A DNA stretch of 64,000 nt from Syntrophomonas sp. DTU019 (GTDB lineage Bacteria > Bacillota > Syntrophomonadia > Syntrophomonadales > Syntrophomonadaceae), in assembly GCA_913757435.1 (NCBI GenBank), contig CAJYDM010000003.1, forward strand, positions 186,001 to 250,000, given 5' to 3'. The notes below the pieces were generated by a model. That model was given only the letters and a program-made list of their open reading frames with translations. It ran no database searches and had not been told where the DNA came from. Below are positions 45,699 through 53,892 of the stretch, in pieces; the first letter of the stretch is position 1; each line of letters opens with the position of its first letter. A program made the translations under genes and the position numbers.

Positions 45699-45741
45699 AA
45701 AGGGATGGCCGGGCTGGTCTTCATTTAGCCCCCATCCCTTT
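45699..45741 (+). terminator. Long hairpin after the 64-residue gene
   Basis: AAAGGGATGG (45699-45708) pairs with CCATCCCTTT (45732-45741); inside, GGGCT (45711-45715) pairs with AGCCC (45726-45730). Only the three T of the stem are available as a tail, so termination strength is uncertain. Confidence 0.55.
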
Positions 45742-45845
45742 ACTGTGGCGGTGCCAAAGATTCCAAGACATCCGCATCCCTGGTGCTTTAAGCAGTCAAC
45801 GATTAATGCTACAATTGTGGCATGCTCAAATAAGGAGGAGTTGGC

Positions 45846-46403
45846 ATGGAAATTAGCAGATTCAGGCTGGATCGATTGGAGTCTTTATTATTGATCATTG
45901 ATTTACAGGACAAGCTGCTGAACGCAATGAAATACAAGGATGCGGTGATCAAAAATACCAACCTGCTGCTGAAACTGGCTGGACAGACTGGCATACCGGT
46001 GGTGGTCACCGAGCAATACCCGCAGGGCCTGGGGCCTACGGTCCCCGAACTGAAGGAGAATTTCCCTGCAGGGACTGAGATTATAGAGAAAATGTCCTTC
46101 ACGGCTTGCACCCTGGATACGAGAAAAGCCTTGTTCGCCCACAACAGGTCCAAGATTATCGTCACCGGCAGCGAGACTCACGTTTGTGTTTACCAGACGG
46201 TTAGGGACCTGCTCCAGGCTGGTTACACCGTTCACTTGGTTGAAGATGCGGTCTGCTCCAGGTTCAAACCGAATTACCGCAGCGGACTGGACTTGATGAA
46301 ACAGATGGGAGCGGTGACAACCAATGCCGAGACCGTCTTCTTTGATATCCTCAAGACTTCTGGGACCCCTGAGTTTAAAGCCCTGTCGCCACTGCTGAAA
46401 TAG
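45846..46403 (+). CDS. Isochorismatase-family cysteine hydrolase
   Basis: 185-residue hydrolase of the YcaC/nicotinamidase fold. The catalytic triad is visible: aspartate in LLIIDLQDKL, lysine in IIEKMSFTAC, and cysteine in ETHVCVYQTV, with the preceding cis-peptide region VTGSETHV. The amide substrate cannot be told; the YcaC branch has no settled substrate. AAGGAGGAG precedes the ATG. It stands alone between two hairpins. Confidence 0.9.
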   Translation: MEISRFRLDRLESLLLIIDLQDKLLNAMKYKDAVIKNTNLLLKLAGQTGIPVVVTEQYPQGLGPTVPELKENFPAGTEIIEKMSFTACTLDTRKALFAHNRSKIIVTGSETHVCVYQTVRDLLQAGYTVHLVEDAVCSRFKPNYRSGLDLMKQMGAVTTNAETVFFDILKTSGTPEFKALSPLLK

Positions 46404-46418
46404 TCCCGGAATAGCAAC

Positions 46419-46439
46419 GGCGGGGGAGTCTCCCCCGCC
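46419..46439. terminator. Two-way hairpin between convergent genes
   Basis: GGCGGGGGA (46419-46427), loop GTC, TCCCCCGCC (46431-46439). A perfect 9-bp GC-rich stem between the isochorismatase gene and the reverse-strand SIMPL gene. No T-run on either side, but the stem is very stable. Confidence 0.6.
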
Positions 46440-46473
46440 AGGGTTCCTGTTCATATACCGAAGCCTATGGTAA

Positions 46474-47208
46474 TCATTTCAACTGGTAAACCATGGTGAC
46501 TGAAGCGGTTACCTTGAGCTCCCCGGGGTTGATGGGCACGCTGCCTTCGCCCAGGCCTTTGGCAGAATCCAGGGCAATATTGGCGACATTGGGGTAGAAA
46601 GCGGTATTATGGTCTTCGCTGATGCTCACCAAACCCCCCAGGCTCATCTGGGCGGCAGCGGCAATGATCTGCGCTTTGTCGCGCCCCCTGGATATAGCCT
46701 TGACCAGGGCTTCGTTTTCAGCCCCGTCCAGGTTGGACTTTTCGAAGGAGACAAAATTCACACTATTGGCGCCAGCCTGTACAGCCCCGTCTAGAATAAC
46801 TCCGACCTTACTAATATCTTTCACTACTACGGTGATCTCATTGCGGACTTGATAACCGGTCAGGGTGCTGGAGCCGTTTTTGTAATCATATTGGGGATAG
46901 ATATTGAAATTGCTGGTCTGGATGCGGTTCTTGTCTATACCCATGGATTGAACAGCGGCAATTACCCGCTCGGTTTTCTGGTTGTTTTCGTCCTGTGCCT
47001 GGGCCAGATCTTTATAAGTGGTTACCACTCCCAATGAAATACGGGCCTGGTCTGGCACTGCGGTGGCCGTTCCAGTAGCGGTCACCACCACTACAGGACC
47101 ATTGTACTGACCAGGGGCATCAGCGGCCATTACCGGCACGGCCAGGGCCATCACCAGCAGCACTATCAGGCTGAATAGGCCGCTTTTATGGATTTTCCGT
47201 TTTAACAC
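46474..47208 (-). CDS. Exported SIMPL-domain (DUF541) protein
   Basis: Secreted or lipid-free surface protein of 244 residues. It starts with a signal peptide (MLKRKIHKSG, LFSLIVLLVMALAVPVMA, cleavage after AADA). The mature part is a SIMPL/YggE domain: VVVVTATGTATAVPDQARISLGV, then IYPQYDYKNG, TGYQVRNEITVVVKDISKVG. YggE-type proteins have been linked to oxidative and envelope stress. GTG 47208 follows GGAGGG and overlaps the anti-sigma gene by 23 bases, so it belongs to the sigma factor's operon. Confidence 0.92.
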   Translation of the reverse strand: MLKRKIHKSGLFSLIVLLVMALAVPVMAADAPGQYNGPVVVVTATGTATAVPDQARISLGVVTTYKDLAQAQDENNQKTERVIAAVQSMGIDKNRIQTSNFNIYPQYDYKNGSSTLTGYQVRNEITVVVKDISKVGVILDGAVQAGANSVNFVSFEKSNLDGAENEALVKAISRGRDKAQIIAAAAQMSLGGLVSISEDHNTAFYPNVANIALDSAKGLGEGSVPINPGELKVTASVTMVYQLK

Positions 47209-48283
47209 CTTTATGTCCCTCCTCCAATTTAACTTTATCGGCTATAGCAGCCAATAGCTCATCATCCACATCGCCGCTCAAAACCATTTCATAAGACTGT
47301 TGGTTGTAATCCATCCTGGCTTTTAAGCTGTTGTGCGCGATCACCGTCTCTGCTGGCTGAGCTGATCCCTCCGAATTTTCCACATCTTGTGGCACAGCGC
47401 TCCTCAATAACAGGGGGGCGTCAGGAGCCTGATCCAACTCCTCCGCTGCTTCAACCGATGCTGTGAGTCTCAGGTTTAACTCCTGCCGGGTCAACTGATT
47501 CAGGTATACAAAAGTGATTTCCTGGTCCGAGTTGCTGATAACCTTCTGCAGAGAGTATTCCGGGGGCAGATTAACAGGATGCAGGGTCAACAATTCAGTT
47601 CCACGGTTAGGACTGGAATAGATGGGTGCTCTTACCATCTGCTCCTGGCGGGCTGCGGAGGTATAGAGTTGCGCCGTCTGGGAAGGTTGGGTCGACTCTG
47701 GTGGTGAAGCGTCTGTCCTTTTGGTAGCAGAATTCTGCTGTTTTTTAGCAATATCCTGCTGAGCGTTTTGGATAGGCCGGTCAGTGGTTTCCTGGCCTGC
47801 CACCGTCTGGGGAGGCTCTGCATCACTTTTCGGAGAAGCCGAGGGGCTCACCAGCAGCGGGGCCGTTTCAACCGGCGCACGGTCAGCGGCACTCTGTTCA
47901 GCGAGTTTGATTCCCAACGGCATCTGCATATTTAGCATCGGCAGTGAACATAATGCCAGCAACAAAACGGCCGCACCAGCTGCACCCCACCACCAGCGCA
48001 ATTGGCGTGGATAACGGGATGAAGGCCCGGCCAGAAAAGCCGCCGAGGCCGCGCCGCCATGCTTTTGCTTGACTGCGGCTAGCACCCGGTCGGTAAATTC
48101 CGGTCCTAAAGCCGGAATGATATCCATACTGCGCAAGAGCTGGCCTTCTTGGTCGGCTGCGGTTACTTTATCGCGGCAGCTTTCACATTGGTCCAAATGC
48201 GCTTGAATGCCGTCATGCATTTGGGGAGACAATTGTTTGTCACAAAATTCGTAGATGTATTTATCGATTTGCTGACAATTCAT
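47186..48283 (-). CDS. Transmembrane anti-sigma factor (zf-HC2 type)
   Basis: Holds the adjacent ECF sigma factor inactive at the membrane. The N-terminal zinc-binding anti-sigma domain has the H29-x3-C33-x2-C36 motif (HLDQCESC). One helix lies at about 97-116 (WWWGAAGAAVLLLALCSLPML). A long Ser/Pro/Gln-rich linker (about 125-215) leads to an external domain (LHPVNLPPEYSLQKVI, then YLNQLTRQELNLRL) that resembles DUF4367/RseB-like sensor folds. 365 residues. Its start overlaps the sigma gene by 23 bases. The external domain is the probable signal sensor. Confidence 0.85.
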   Translation of the reverse strand: MNCQQIDKYIYEFCDKQLSPQMHDGIQAHLDQCESCRDKVTAADQEGQLLRSMDIIPALGPEFTDRVLAAVKQKHGGAASAAFLAGPSSRYPRQLRWWWGAAGAAVLLLALCSLPMLNMQMPLGIKLAEQSAADRAPVETAPLLVSPSASPKSDAEPPQTVAGQETTDRPIQNAQQDIAKKQQNSATKRTDASPPESTQPSQTAQLYTSAARQEQMVRAPIYSSPNRGTELLTLHPVNLPPEYSLQKVISNSDQEITFVYLNQLTRQELNLRLTASVEAAEELDQAPDAPLLLRSAVPQDVENSEGSAQPAETVIAHNSLKARMDYNQQSYEMVLSGDVDDELLAAIADKVKLEEGHKGVKTENP

Positions 48284-48857
48284 GATTTATCCCCCTTTCG
48301 TTGCGGCGATTCAATAATACTTTTTGCAGGGCCTTGCGGGCACGATGCACCTTAACCTCGACATTTTCCTTACTTATTCCCAGTGTGTCGGCTATTTCCT
48401 GATTGTCCAAATCCATTTGATAGCGTAGCGCGATCACTACCCGGTAGTTTTCCGGCAAGGCCATTATGGCAGCATCAATCTCGCGATGTAACTCACGCTG
48501 TTCGAACACGGAATGGGGATCGCCTGTCTGTATTGGGGCATAACCATTCGCTGGGGCGCTATAGGCCTCATCAAAATTAACCAGGGCTATTTTTTTACGC
48601 TTACGCAAAGCACTTATGCTGGTGTTGGTGGCTATCCGATATATCCAGGGGGCAAATTTTTTATTGGGATCGAATTGGTACATCTTCTCGTATACGGTAA
48701 GAAATACCTCCTGGGTGAGGTCTTCAGCTTCCTGCGCATGGTTGATAATGCGATAGACAATGGCAAAGACCTGATTTTTATATCGGTTGACCAGTTCTTC
48801 ATAAGCTGCTATATCACCGCTCAGAGTCTGCCACGCCAGCATCTCGTCGCTAATCAA
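48261..48857 (-). CDS. ECF-type RNA polymerase sigma factor
   Basis: 198-residue sigma-70 of group IV. Region 2: YEELVNRYKNQVFAIVYRIINHAQEAEDLTQEVFLTVYEKMYQFD (helices separated here as YEELVNRYKNQVFAIV and DLTQEVFLTVYEKM), with KKFAPWIYRIATNTSISALRKRK. Region 4: LPENYRVVIALRYQMDLDNQEIADTLG split as LPENYRVVIALRYQ and EIADTLGISKENVEVKVHRA. TTG 48857 fits GGGGAG nine bases upstream. The operon is sigma, anti-sigma, SIMPL protein. The region upstream has no clear ECF -35, so I cannot say whether it autoregulates. Confidence 0.93.
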   Translation of the reverse strand: MISDEMLAWQTLSGDIAAYEELVNRYKNQVFAIVYRIINHAQEAEDLTQEVFLTVYEKMYQFDPNKKFAPWIYRIATNTSISALRKRKKIALVNFDEAYSAPANGYAPIQTGDPHSVFEQRELHREIDAAIMALPENYRVVIALRYQMDLDNQEIADTLGISKENVEVKVHRARKALQKVLLNRRNERGINHELSANR

Positions 48858-49290
48858 TAGAATCAGCTCCCCAATCCCCGTTCATAAACAATACGAAACT
48901 AACATTCTCAGCTTACACCAACCGGCTGTAGATGTGTGATAATTTTTAACTATAAGCCCGTCCAATTTGTGTTAAACTATTTTATGATTGATTAAAAGTG
49001 AAAAAGCTTGCGTTATCAACCAGGAGGTCAGGGAAGGGTATTTCTAGCTAAGCTGGAACCGAGCGATGATTTCCTCCAGAAAATATAACTTCTGTGTAAA
49101 GATACCGGTCTTAAATCGACTTATTTCTTGACTTATCTCTTTATGGTTGCACTGTAGACTCTAGCACCATAGTGATATAACCCCAGCAATGCGTTTTGCC
49201 AATGCAGCCCATAGATCTGGGGGTGACTGATAGCTGTCCGATAGTCGCCTGGGCAGGATTTTTTCTGACCGGGAAAGAGGTGAAGCGGTG
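48858..49290. other. Intergenic region between the sigma operon and the yaiI unit
   Basis: Divergent spacer of about 430 bases. I see no convincing gene or structured RNA. AACCAGGAGGTCAGGG near 49020 looks like a ribosome-binding site but is followed by no sustained frame. CCTGGGCAGG-ATTTTTTC near 49247-49265 could be a weak plus-strand terminator. Promoters for both flanking units must lie here; none is clear enough to name. Confidence 0.5.
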
Positions 49291-49476
49291 ATGCGCATAC
49301 ATGGCTCTCGGAGACGGGGAGATACTATTTTCACACGCTGCCTTGCCCCTGACAGCAGGGTTTTTTCCTTGGCGGAGATGCTGGTGGTGGATTTGATGGG
49401 TTTAACGGCCAGCAAAGGCCTAAATCCAGTCGTCCTGATTATTGACTCGGTCCTGGATACGGTTGATTGCCCATGA
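49291..49476 (+). CDS. Small protein, 61 residues, coupled to yaiI
   Basis: Unrecognised. The second half is hydrophobic (LAEMLVVDLMGLTASKGL, then NPVVLIIDSVLDTVDCP). GAGGTG lies 9 bases before the ATG (a GTG at 49288 is the alternative), and the stop codon overlaps the yaiI start as ATGA, which argues for a real, coupled gene. A chance frame is still possible. Confidence 0.4.
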   Translation: MRIHGSRRRGDTIFTRCLAPDSRVFSLAEMLVVDLMGLTASKGLNPVVLIIDSVLDTVDCP

Positions 49477-49925
49477 AAATACTGGTAGATGCAGATGCCT
49501 GCCCAGTCAAGCAGATTATAGAAAAAATCGCCCAGCGATATGGTCTGGAAGTGATTATGGTCAGCAATCCCCACCATGCTATCGAGAGCAGCTATGCCCA
49601 GGTAATACTGGTCGATTTCTCGCCTGAAGCGGCTGATATAGCCATCGTCAACCGGACAAATAAAGGCGATGTGGTGATAACTCAAGATTACGGACTGGCT
49701 GCGATGGTGCTTAGCAGGCAAGCGATAGCCATACATCCGAATGGCAAGGTGTATGACGAGGGTAATATAGACACTTTGCTCAGCTGGCGTTATTTAAACG
49801 CCAGAGCTAGACGTGCGGGGATGAGGATATCCGGTCCGTCCAAGCGTAATATAGCTCAGGATCAGCTTTTTGAAATGAATTTTTTGAAGCTGCTGCAGAC
49901 CAGCAGCGATTTGAAAGGAGACTGA
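49473..49925 (+). CDS. YaiI/YqxD family protein (DUF188)
   Basis: PIN-like NYN-domain protein of 150 residues; a nuclease fold with no settled function. Family blocks: MKILVDADACPVKQII, VDFSPEAADIAIVNRTNKGDVVITQDYGLA in two parts (DFSPEAADIAIVN, GDVVITQDYGLA), and SGPSKRNIAQDQLFEMNF. The acidic residues D7, D9 and those in TQDYG form the presumed metal site. ATG 49473 is used, since MKILVDADACPV is the common start. It is followed 3 bases later by the Mrp-type ATPase. Confidence 0.92.
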   Translation: MKILVDADACPVKQIIEKIAQRYGLEVIMVSNPHHAIESSYAQVILVDFSPEAADIAIVNRTNKGDVVITQDYGLAAMVLSRQAIAIHPNGKVYDEGNIDTLLSWRYLNARARRAGMRISGPSKRNIAQDQLFEMNFLKLLQTSSDLKGD

Positions 49926-49928
49926 TCA

Positions 49929-50768
49929 ATGTCAGACAAGTGCAACACATGTCCCTCCGCGGCTGGATGCAACCTGGATCGCAGTTCTTGCGGGGTTGAA
50001 AATCAGCCTAATACTCTGGTAGGGACTCTTAACAACATCCGCAATGTCATCACTGTGATGAGCGGCAAAGGCGGGGTGGGTAAATCATCGGTGACCGGGC
50101 TTTTGGCCTTGAGCCTGGCCAGTCAAGGCAAAAAGGTGGGAATTTTGGATGCTGATATCACCGGACCCAGTCAGCCGAAAGCGTTTGGCATCAAAGGCAA
50201 CATTAAAGCAGGGGATTATGGCATGATACCCCCCGAAAGCAAGAGCGGCATCAAATTAATGTCCATAAACTTTTTCCTGCCCAATGAGGACGACCCGGTG
50301 ATCTGGAGAGGACCGATGCTGGCCGGTGCAGTCAAACAGTTTTGGTCAGATGTGGACTGGCGCGATTTGGATTACCTTATAGTGGACCTGCCGCCTGGAA
50401 CCGGTGATATACCTTTGACTGTCATGCAGTCTCTGCCGGTCAATGGCATCATCATCGTCTCCTCACCACAGGACTTGGCTTTCATGGTGGTTAAGAAGAC
50501 CATAAAAATGGCCAAGAAACTGCAATTACCGATAATCGGCCTTATTGAGAATATGAGCCATGCATTATGTCCGCATTGCAATGAGAAGATAGAGATCTTC
50601 GGAAAGAGCCAGGGCGTTAAGGTATCGCAGGAGGCCGGGGTGGAGTTTTTGGGTGGCCTGCCCTGGGATGGAATATTCAACGCTTTGGTCGATGATGGCA
50701 AGATAGAAGAATATCATTCGGCGGAAATGGATGCCGTCGCCCTTAAGGTGATGGAACAACTGCCCTAA
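49929..50768 (+). CDS. Mrp/NBP35-type iron-sulfur carrier ATPase
   Basis: P-loop ATPase of the ApbC/Mrp group that carries iron-sulfur clusters to target enzymes. Walker A is the deviant GKGGVGKSS in VMSGKGGVGKSSVTG; the switch motif is DADITGPSQPKAFG and Walker B DYLIVDLPPGTGDIP. The N-terminal extension has four cysteines (CNTCPSAAGCNLDRSSC), as in NBP35, and CPHCNEKI provides the bridging CxxC near the C-terminus. 279 residues. AAAGGAG precedes the ATG. The stop overlaps the first base of the next reading frame. Confidence 0.93.
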   Translation: MSDKCNTCPSAAGCNLDRSSCGVENQPNTLVGTLNNIRNVITVMSGKGGVGKSSVTGLLALSLASQGKKVGILDADITGPSQPKAFGIKGNIKAGDYGMIPPESKSGIKLMSINFFLPNEDDPVIWRGPMLAGAVKQFWSDVDWRDLDYLIVDLPPGTGDIPLTVMQSLPVNGIIIVSSPQDLAFMVVKKTIKMAKKLQLPIIGLIENMSHALCPHCNEKIEIFGKSQGVKVSQEAGVEFLGGLPWDGIFNALVDDGKIEEYHSAEMDAVALKVMEQLP

Positions 50769-50794
50769 TGAAAATACCTACTGGGGTGGGGGAA

Positions 50795-51559
50795 ATGAAA
50801 ATCTATTCCTGGAATGTCAATGGCATTCGGTCAGTATACAACAAAGGCTTCATCGAATGGATGCAACGTGAAGCCCCCGATATCCTGTGCCTGCAAGAGA
50901 CCAAGGCCAGCCCGGAACAATTGCACCAAACACTGCTGGAGGTCCCGTGCTACCAGAGTTATTGGAATATTGGAGCCAAAAAGGGTTACAGCGGTGTAGC
51001 CACCTATGTTCGTCAAGCCCCATTGGATTGCTGGATGACGACCGGGGTGGAAATCCTGGATGTGGAAGGCCGTATACTGATTACCCACCATCCGCAATTT
51101 ACCTTGTTGAACGTCTACTTTCCCAACGGACAAATGAACAGCGATCGCCTGAACTTCAAACTGCAGTTCTACCAAGCCTTGATAGATTACTGTGAGGAGC
51201 TGAAAAAAAATCAGGCCAATATTATTATCTGTGGAGATTTTAATACCGCGCACCGGGAGATAGACCTGAAAAACCCAAAAAATAATGAAAAACGTTCAGG
51301 ATTTTTACCAATTGAAAGGGATGTCCTGGACCGGTTTCTGGAAATGGGCTATGTGGATGTTTTTCGTCACCTCTACCCGGACAAAGTTCAGTATTCTTGG
51401 TGGGATTATCGCACCCGTGCCCGGGAACGCAATGCCGGCTGGCGTATTGATTATTTCTATGTCAGCCGTCCCATGGTACCTCAAATCGTCGATTCCGCCA
51501 TTCTCGATCAGGTAACCGGCTCAGACCATTGCCCCATTACCTTACATCTCCAGTATTGA
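50795..51559 (+). CDS. xth: Exodeoxyribonuclease III
   Basis: AP endonuclease and 3'-5' exonuclease for base-excision repair. Motifs: MKIYSWNVNGIRSVY, DILCLQETKAS, GYSGVATYVR, CGDFNTAHREIDL, WRIDYFYVS, and SDHCPITL with the catalytic histidine. ATG 50795 gives the standard MKIYSWNVNGIR start at 254 residues; ATG 50768 is possible but adds a non-conserved leader. GGTGGGGGA lies upstream. Confidence 0.95.
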   Translation: MKIYSWNVNGIRSVYNKGFIEWMQREAPDILCLQETKASPEQLHQTLLEVPCYQSYWNIGAKKGYSGVATYVRQAPLDCWMTTGVEILDVEGRILITHHPQFTLLNVYFPNGQMNSDRLNFKLQFYQALIDYCEELKKNQANIIICGDFNTAHREIDLKNPKNNEKRSGFLPIERDVLDRFLEMGYVDVFRHLYPDKVQYSWWDYRTRARERNAGWRIDYFYVSRPMVPQIVDSAILDQVTGSDHCPITLHLQY

Positions 51560-51826
51560 ATTATTGGGCAAGCCATTTAGAAGCGTGGCATTTTATTATT
51601 AGTTATTAGCAAGATTTGTGGCCTACAAGGGAACTTCACGAAATTTCTGTACATTTGGGCCCATAAATATACGTTTTCATCGCTTTAATAGTGCATATAA
51701 ACAATTGGGGGAAAACAAAAAAGGGGTACGAATTCCGGCCGCAGATGTATATAATTATAGTGATGATGTGTATATTAGGAATTTAGCTGGATAAATTGTC
51801 GACTATGAAATGAACGGAGGGTTAAG
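51560..51826 (+). other. Intergenic region with leader of a small gene
   Basis: About 270 AT-rich bases with no gene. TATAAT at 51750-51755 is a candidate -10 for the small gene at 51827, but no -35 fits. ACGGAGGG at 51815-51822 is its ribosome-binding site. Confidence 0.45.
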
Positions 51827-51973
51827 ATGGCAACCAAACTATTATTAGAATTGAAGAATTTGCTTGCTGATCTGGCCTCTACTTTAATTCTCGGCAAGAA
51901 CAAAGACGCAGCTCGATTGGCATTAAAATTATCTGAAAAGAGCAAAGCCCTAGCAGAGGAATTGGTTAAATAG
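51827..51973 (+). CDS. Small protein, 48 residues
   Basis: ATG 51827 to TAG 51971-51973, a frame too short for most callers. It reads MATKLLLELKNLLADL, then STLILGKNKDAARLALKLSEKS, ending LAEELVK. The whole length should be amphipathic helix. GGAGGG is 5 bases before the ATG, and a terminator-like hairpin follows at 52041. Function unknown; structural or peptide-regulator roles are possible. Expression is supported by the good start site only. Confidence 0.55.
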   Translation: MATKLLLELKNLLADLASTLILGKNKDAARLALKLSEKSKALAEELVK

Positions 51974-52040
51974 TGGTGGCCATCAAGGCCATCAATTTAA
52001 AACCAGGTAATTGCATAATCGCAAGCCAAACCATAAAGAT

Positions 52041-52066
52041 TGACCTTAAAACACCGGTCAGTTTTT
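52041..52066 (+). terminator. Terminator after the 48-residue gene
   Basis: TGACC (52041-52045), ten-base loop, GGTCA (52056-52060), then GTTTTTG. A short stem with a good T-run, 68 bases after the small gene. The rest of 51974-52253 holds no gene I can support. Confidence 0.5.
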
Positions 52067-52253
52067 GTGGTTTCTGTTTTTGTGCAGCAATGCCAACCTC
52101 CTCTCCAACTGTAAAGATTATGATTGCAGTGAACCGCTGCAGTATTGTGATCAGTGTTGGCAGACGAGCTGTTGCCAATTAAGTAAACCGAGTTAGAATC
52201 TATTGCCAGAAAAACAAGGATAAGGATTAAGATTAGAAAGGTGGGTTACGCTG

Positions 52254-52850
52254 ATGTATAAAGATATATCCCCCCTGGAACTGGCTATACAGTTTCATGG
52301 CCATATCTGCCCTGGTTTGTTAATGGGGGTGCGGGCGGCTGAATTGGCCATGGAACAGCTTAATCTTAAAAGAGATCAAGATGAGGATGTCGTGGCCATA
52401 GTGGAAACCGATTCTTGTGGTGTGGATGCATTGCAGTCCATATTAGGGTGTACCTTTGGCAAAGGCAACCTTATCTTCAGGGATTATGGCAAGACGGTGT
52501 ATACCATTATAGACCGCTCAAGCAACCGCGCCTTGCGTATTGCGCAGATGAAGCGTGCCTCAATGGGCGCGGCAGGGCAACGCTACCGGGAACTGAAAGA
52601 GCGAAACGACCTTAATCAGAACGAACAGGCCGAACTTGAGCAGGTCAGGCAAGAGTTGTTTCAATATATCACGACTTGTCCTTATGAAGAACTGTTTGCA
52701 TGGAATGAAGTTGAAACCGAACTCCCTCCGCGGGCTTCTATTCATAAGACCCTGACCTGTGGCAAATGTGGGGAAGGAGTCATGGAACCAAGAGCCATCA
52801 AGACCGTTGAGGGGATTCTGTGCCAGCCCTGTTTTGACTTGGCTAGGTGA
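52254..52850 (+). CDS. FmdE-domain protein with zinc ribbon, next to a metal importer
   Basis: 198 residues. FmdE/formylmethanofuran-dehydrogenase-subunit-E-like domain: LAIQFHGHICPGLLMGVRAAELA, ETDSCGVDALQSILGCTFGKGNL (shown in parts), FRDYGKTVYTI. The HGHICPG and DSCGVD cysteines and histidine form its metal site. A C-terminal zinc ribbon has CGKCGEGV and CQPC. It is not accompanied by Fmd/Fwd genes, so a role in methanofuran chemistry is unlikely. It lies 17 bases before cbiM, so I infer a metal-binding partner or chaperone for cobalt or nickel, without proof. Confidence 0.85.
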   Translation: MYKDISPLELAIQFHGHICPGLLMGVRAAELAMEQLNLKRDQDEDVVAIVETDSCGVDALQSILGCTFGKGNLIFRDYGKTVYTIIDRSSNRALRIAQMKRASMGAAGQRYRELKERNDLNQNEQAELEQVRQELFQYITTCPYEELFAWNEVETELPPRASIHKTLTCGKCGEGVMEPRAIKTVEGILCQPCFDLAR

Positions 52851-52867
52851 AGGGAGTTTTGATTTAA

Positions 52868-53584
52868 ATGCATATTCCAGACGGGTATATGAGCCCTTTG
52901 ACAGCACTGCCGATTGCTGCGGTCATGGTTCCCATTATAGGGGTAGCGGTTAAAAAGGTACAGACCACCATGAAGAAGAAGCAGGTGCCGCTGCTGGCGG
53001 TTGGCGCTGCGTTTTCTTTCATTATTATGATGCTTAATCTGCCCATACCGGGAGGCAGTTCGGCGCATGCGGTCGGTGCAGTGCTTATCGCCATATTGCT
53101 GGGCCCCTGGGCGGCAACCGTCGCGGTTGCGGTGGCATTAACCATTCAAGCCTTGATTTTCGGTGATGGAGGCATCATCACCTTAGGGGCCAATTGTTTT
53201 AATATTGCCTTTCTAATGTCCTTTAGCGGCTACTACGCTTACCGCCTGTTCAAAGCCAAGGCAGAAATCAGTTCATTGCGCGGCCTGGTGGCTGCTGCTT
53301 GTGGAGGCTACATTGGAATCAATCTAGCCGCCTTGTCAACCGCATTAATGTTCGGTATGCAATACCATCTGTTCCAAGCACCTGATGGAACTCCATTGTA
53401 CTTCATGTATCCCTTGAAGTTTGCCGTAACCGTAATGATGGGAGAGCACCTGCTCTTTGCCGGACCAGTGGAAAGCGTGTTTACCGTGTTGGGAGTGCTG
53501 TTTGTAGCCCAGACCTATCCCGAATTAATTGGTACAGACCGAAATAACAGGGAAAATAAAAAGGGGGTTATGGCCAGTGTTTAA
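52868..53584 (+). CDS. cbiM: ECF transporter substrate-binding subunit CbiM (cobalt/nickel)
   Basis: Membrane S-component that binds Co2+ or Ni2+. The invariant N-terminus MHIPDGYMSP provides the metal-binding site through the free amino group and histidine 2. GGSSAHAVGAVLIAILLGPWA and ALIFGDGGIITLGANCFNIAF are the other CbiM/NikM signatures. 238 residues, about seven helices. First of four overlapping genes cbiM, PDGLE/cbiN-like, cbiQ and cbiO. Sequence alone does not separate cobalt from nickel specificity. Confidence 0.94.
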   Translation: MHIPDGYMSPLTALPIAAVMVPIIGVAVKKVQTTMKKKQVPLLAVGAAFSFIIMMLNLPIPGGSSAHAVGAVLIAILLGPWAATVAVAVALTIQALIFGDGGIITLGANCFNIAFLMSFSGYYAYRLFKAKAEISSLRGLVAAACGGYIGINLAALSTALMFGMQYHLFQAPDGTPLYFMYPLKFAVTVMMGEHLLFAGPVESVFTVLGVLFVAQTYPELIGTDRNNRENKKGVMASV

Positions 53585-53888
53585 GCATTACAGCAAATTG
53601 TGGTGGGGACTGCTGGCCTTGCTGCTGCTCACACCGCTGGGACTTATCGCTACTGGAACCGCGTTTGGGGAGTGGGGGATCGAAGAGCTGATTGAAGAAG
53701 TGGGGATGCTGCCGACCGGTTTGGCGGCTTTAGCTGATACCTGGAAATATGCCATTTTGGCCGACTATACCATCCCCGGTCTGCAAGGTACTCTGGGTTC
53801 AGTGGTGGGATACATAGTTTCTGGATTTGTTGGTATGGCTCTGGTGGTGGCAACAATCATGTTGTTCAGCCGGATGATCGAAGATTAA
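53577..53888 (+). CDS. CbiN-like/PDGLE-type small transporter subunit
   Basis: Small membrane protein, 103 residues, with two helices (about 7-25, LWWGLLALLLLTPLGLIATG, and 78-98, VVGYIVSGFVGMALVVATIML) and a loop between. It is the auxiliary subunit that cobalt and nickel ECF importers need alongside CbiM. The PDGLE motif itself reads TAFGEWGIEEL here. GTG 53577 is used; its frame overlaps the cbiM stop by 8 bases, which couples them. Confidence 0.82.
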   Translation: MFKHYSKLWWGLLALLLLTPLGLIATGTAFGEWGIEELIEEVGMLPTGLAALADTWKYAILADYTIPGLQGTLGSVVGYIVSGFVGMALVVATIMLFSRMIED

Positions 53889-53892
53889 AAAC

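Noticed and set aside
49161-49736. 191-codon minus-strand frame opposite yaiI
   Set aside because: Mostly the complement of the real yaiI gene; no recognisable domain or ribosome-binding site.
51966-52178. 70-codon minus-strand frame with hydrophobic segments
   Set aside because: TTG start without a ribosome-binding site, and it overlaps the terminator-like hairpin.
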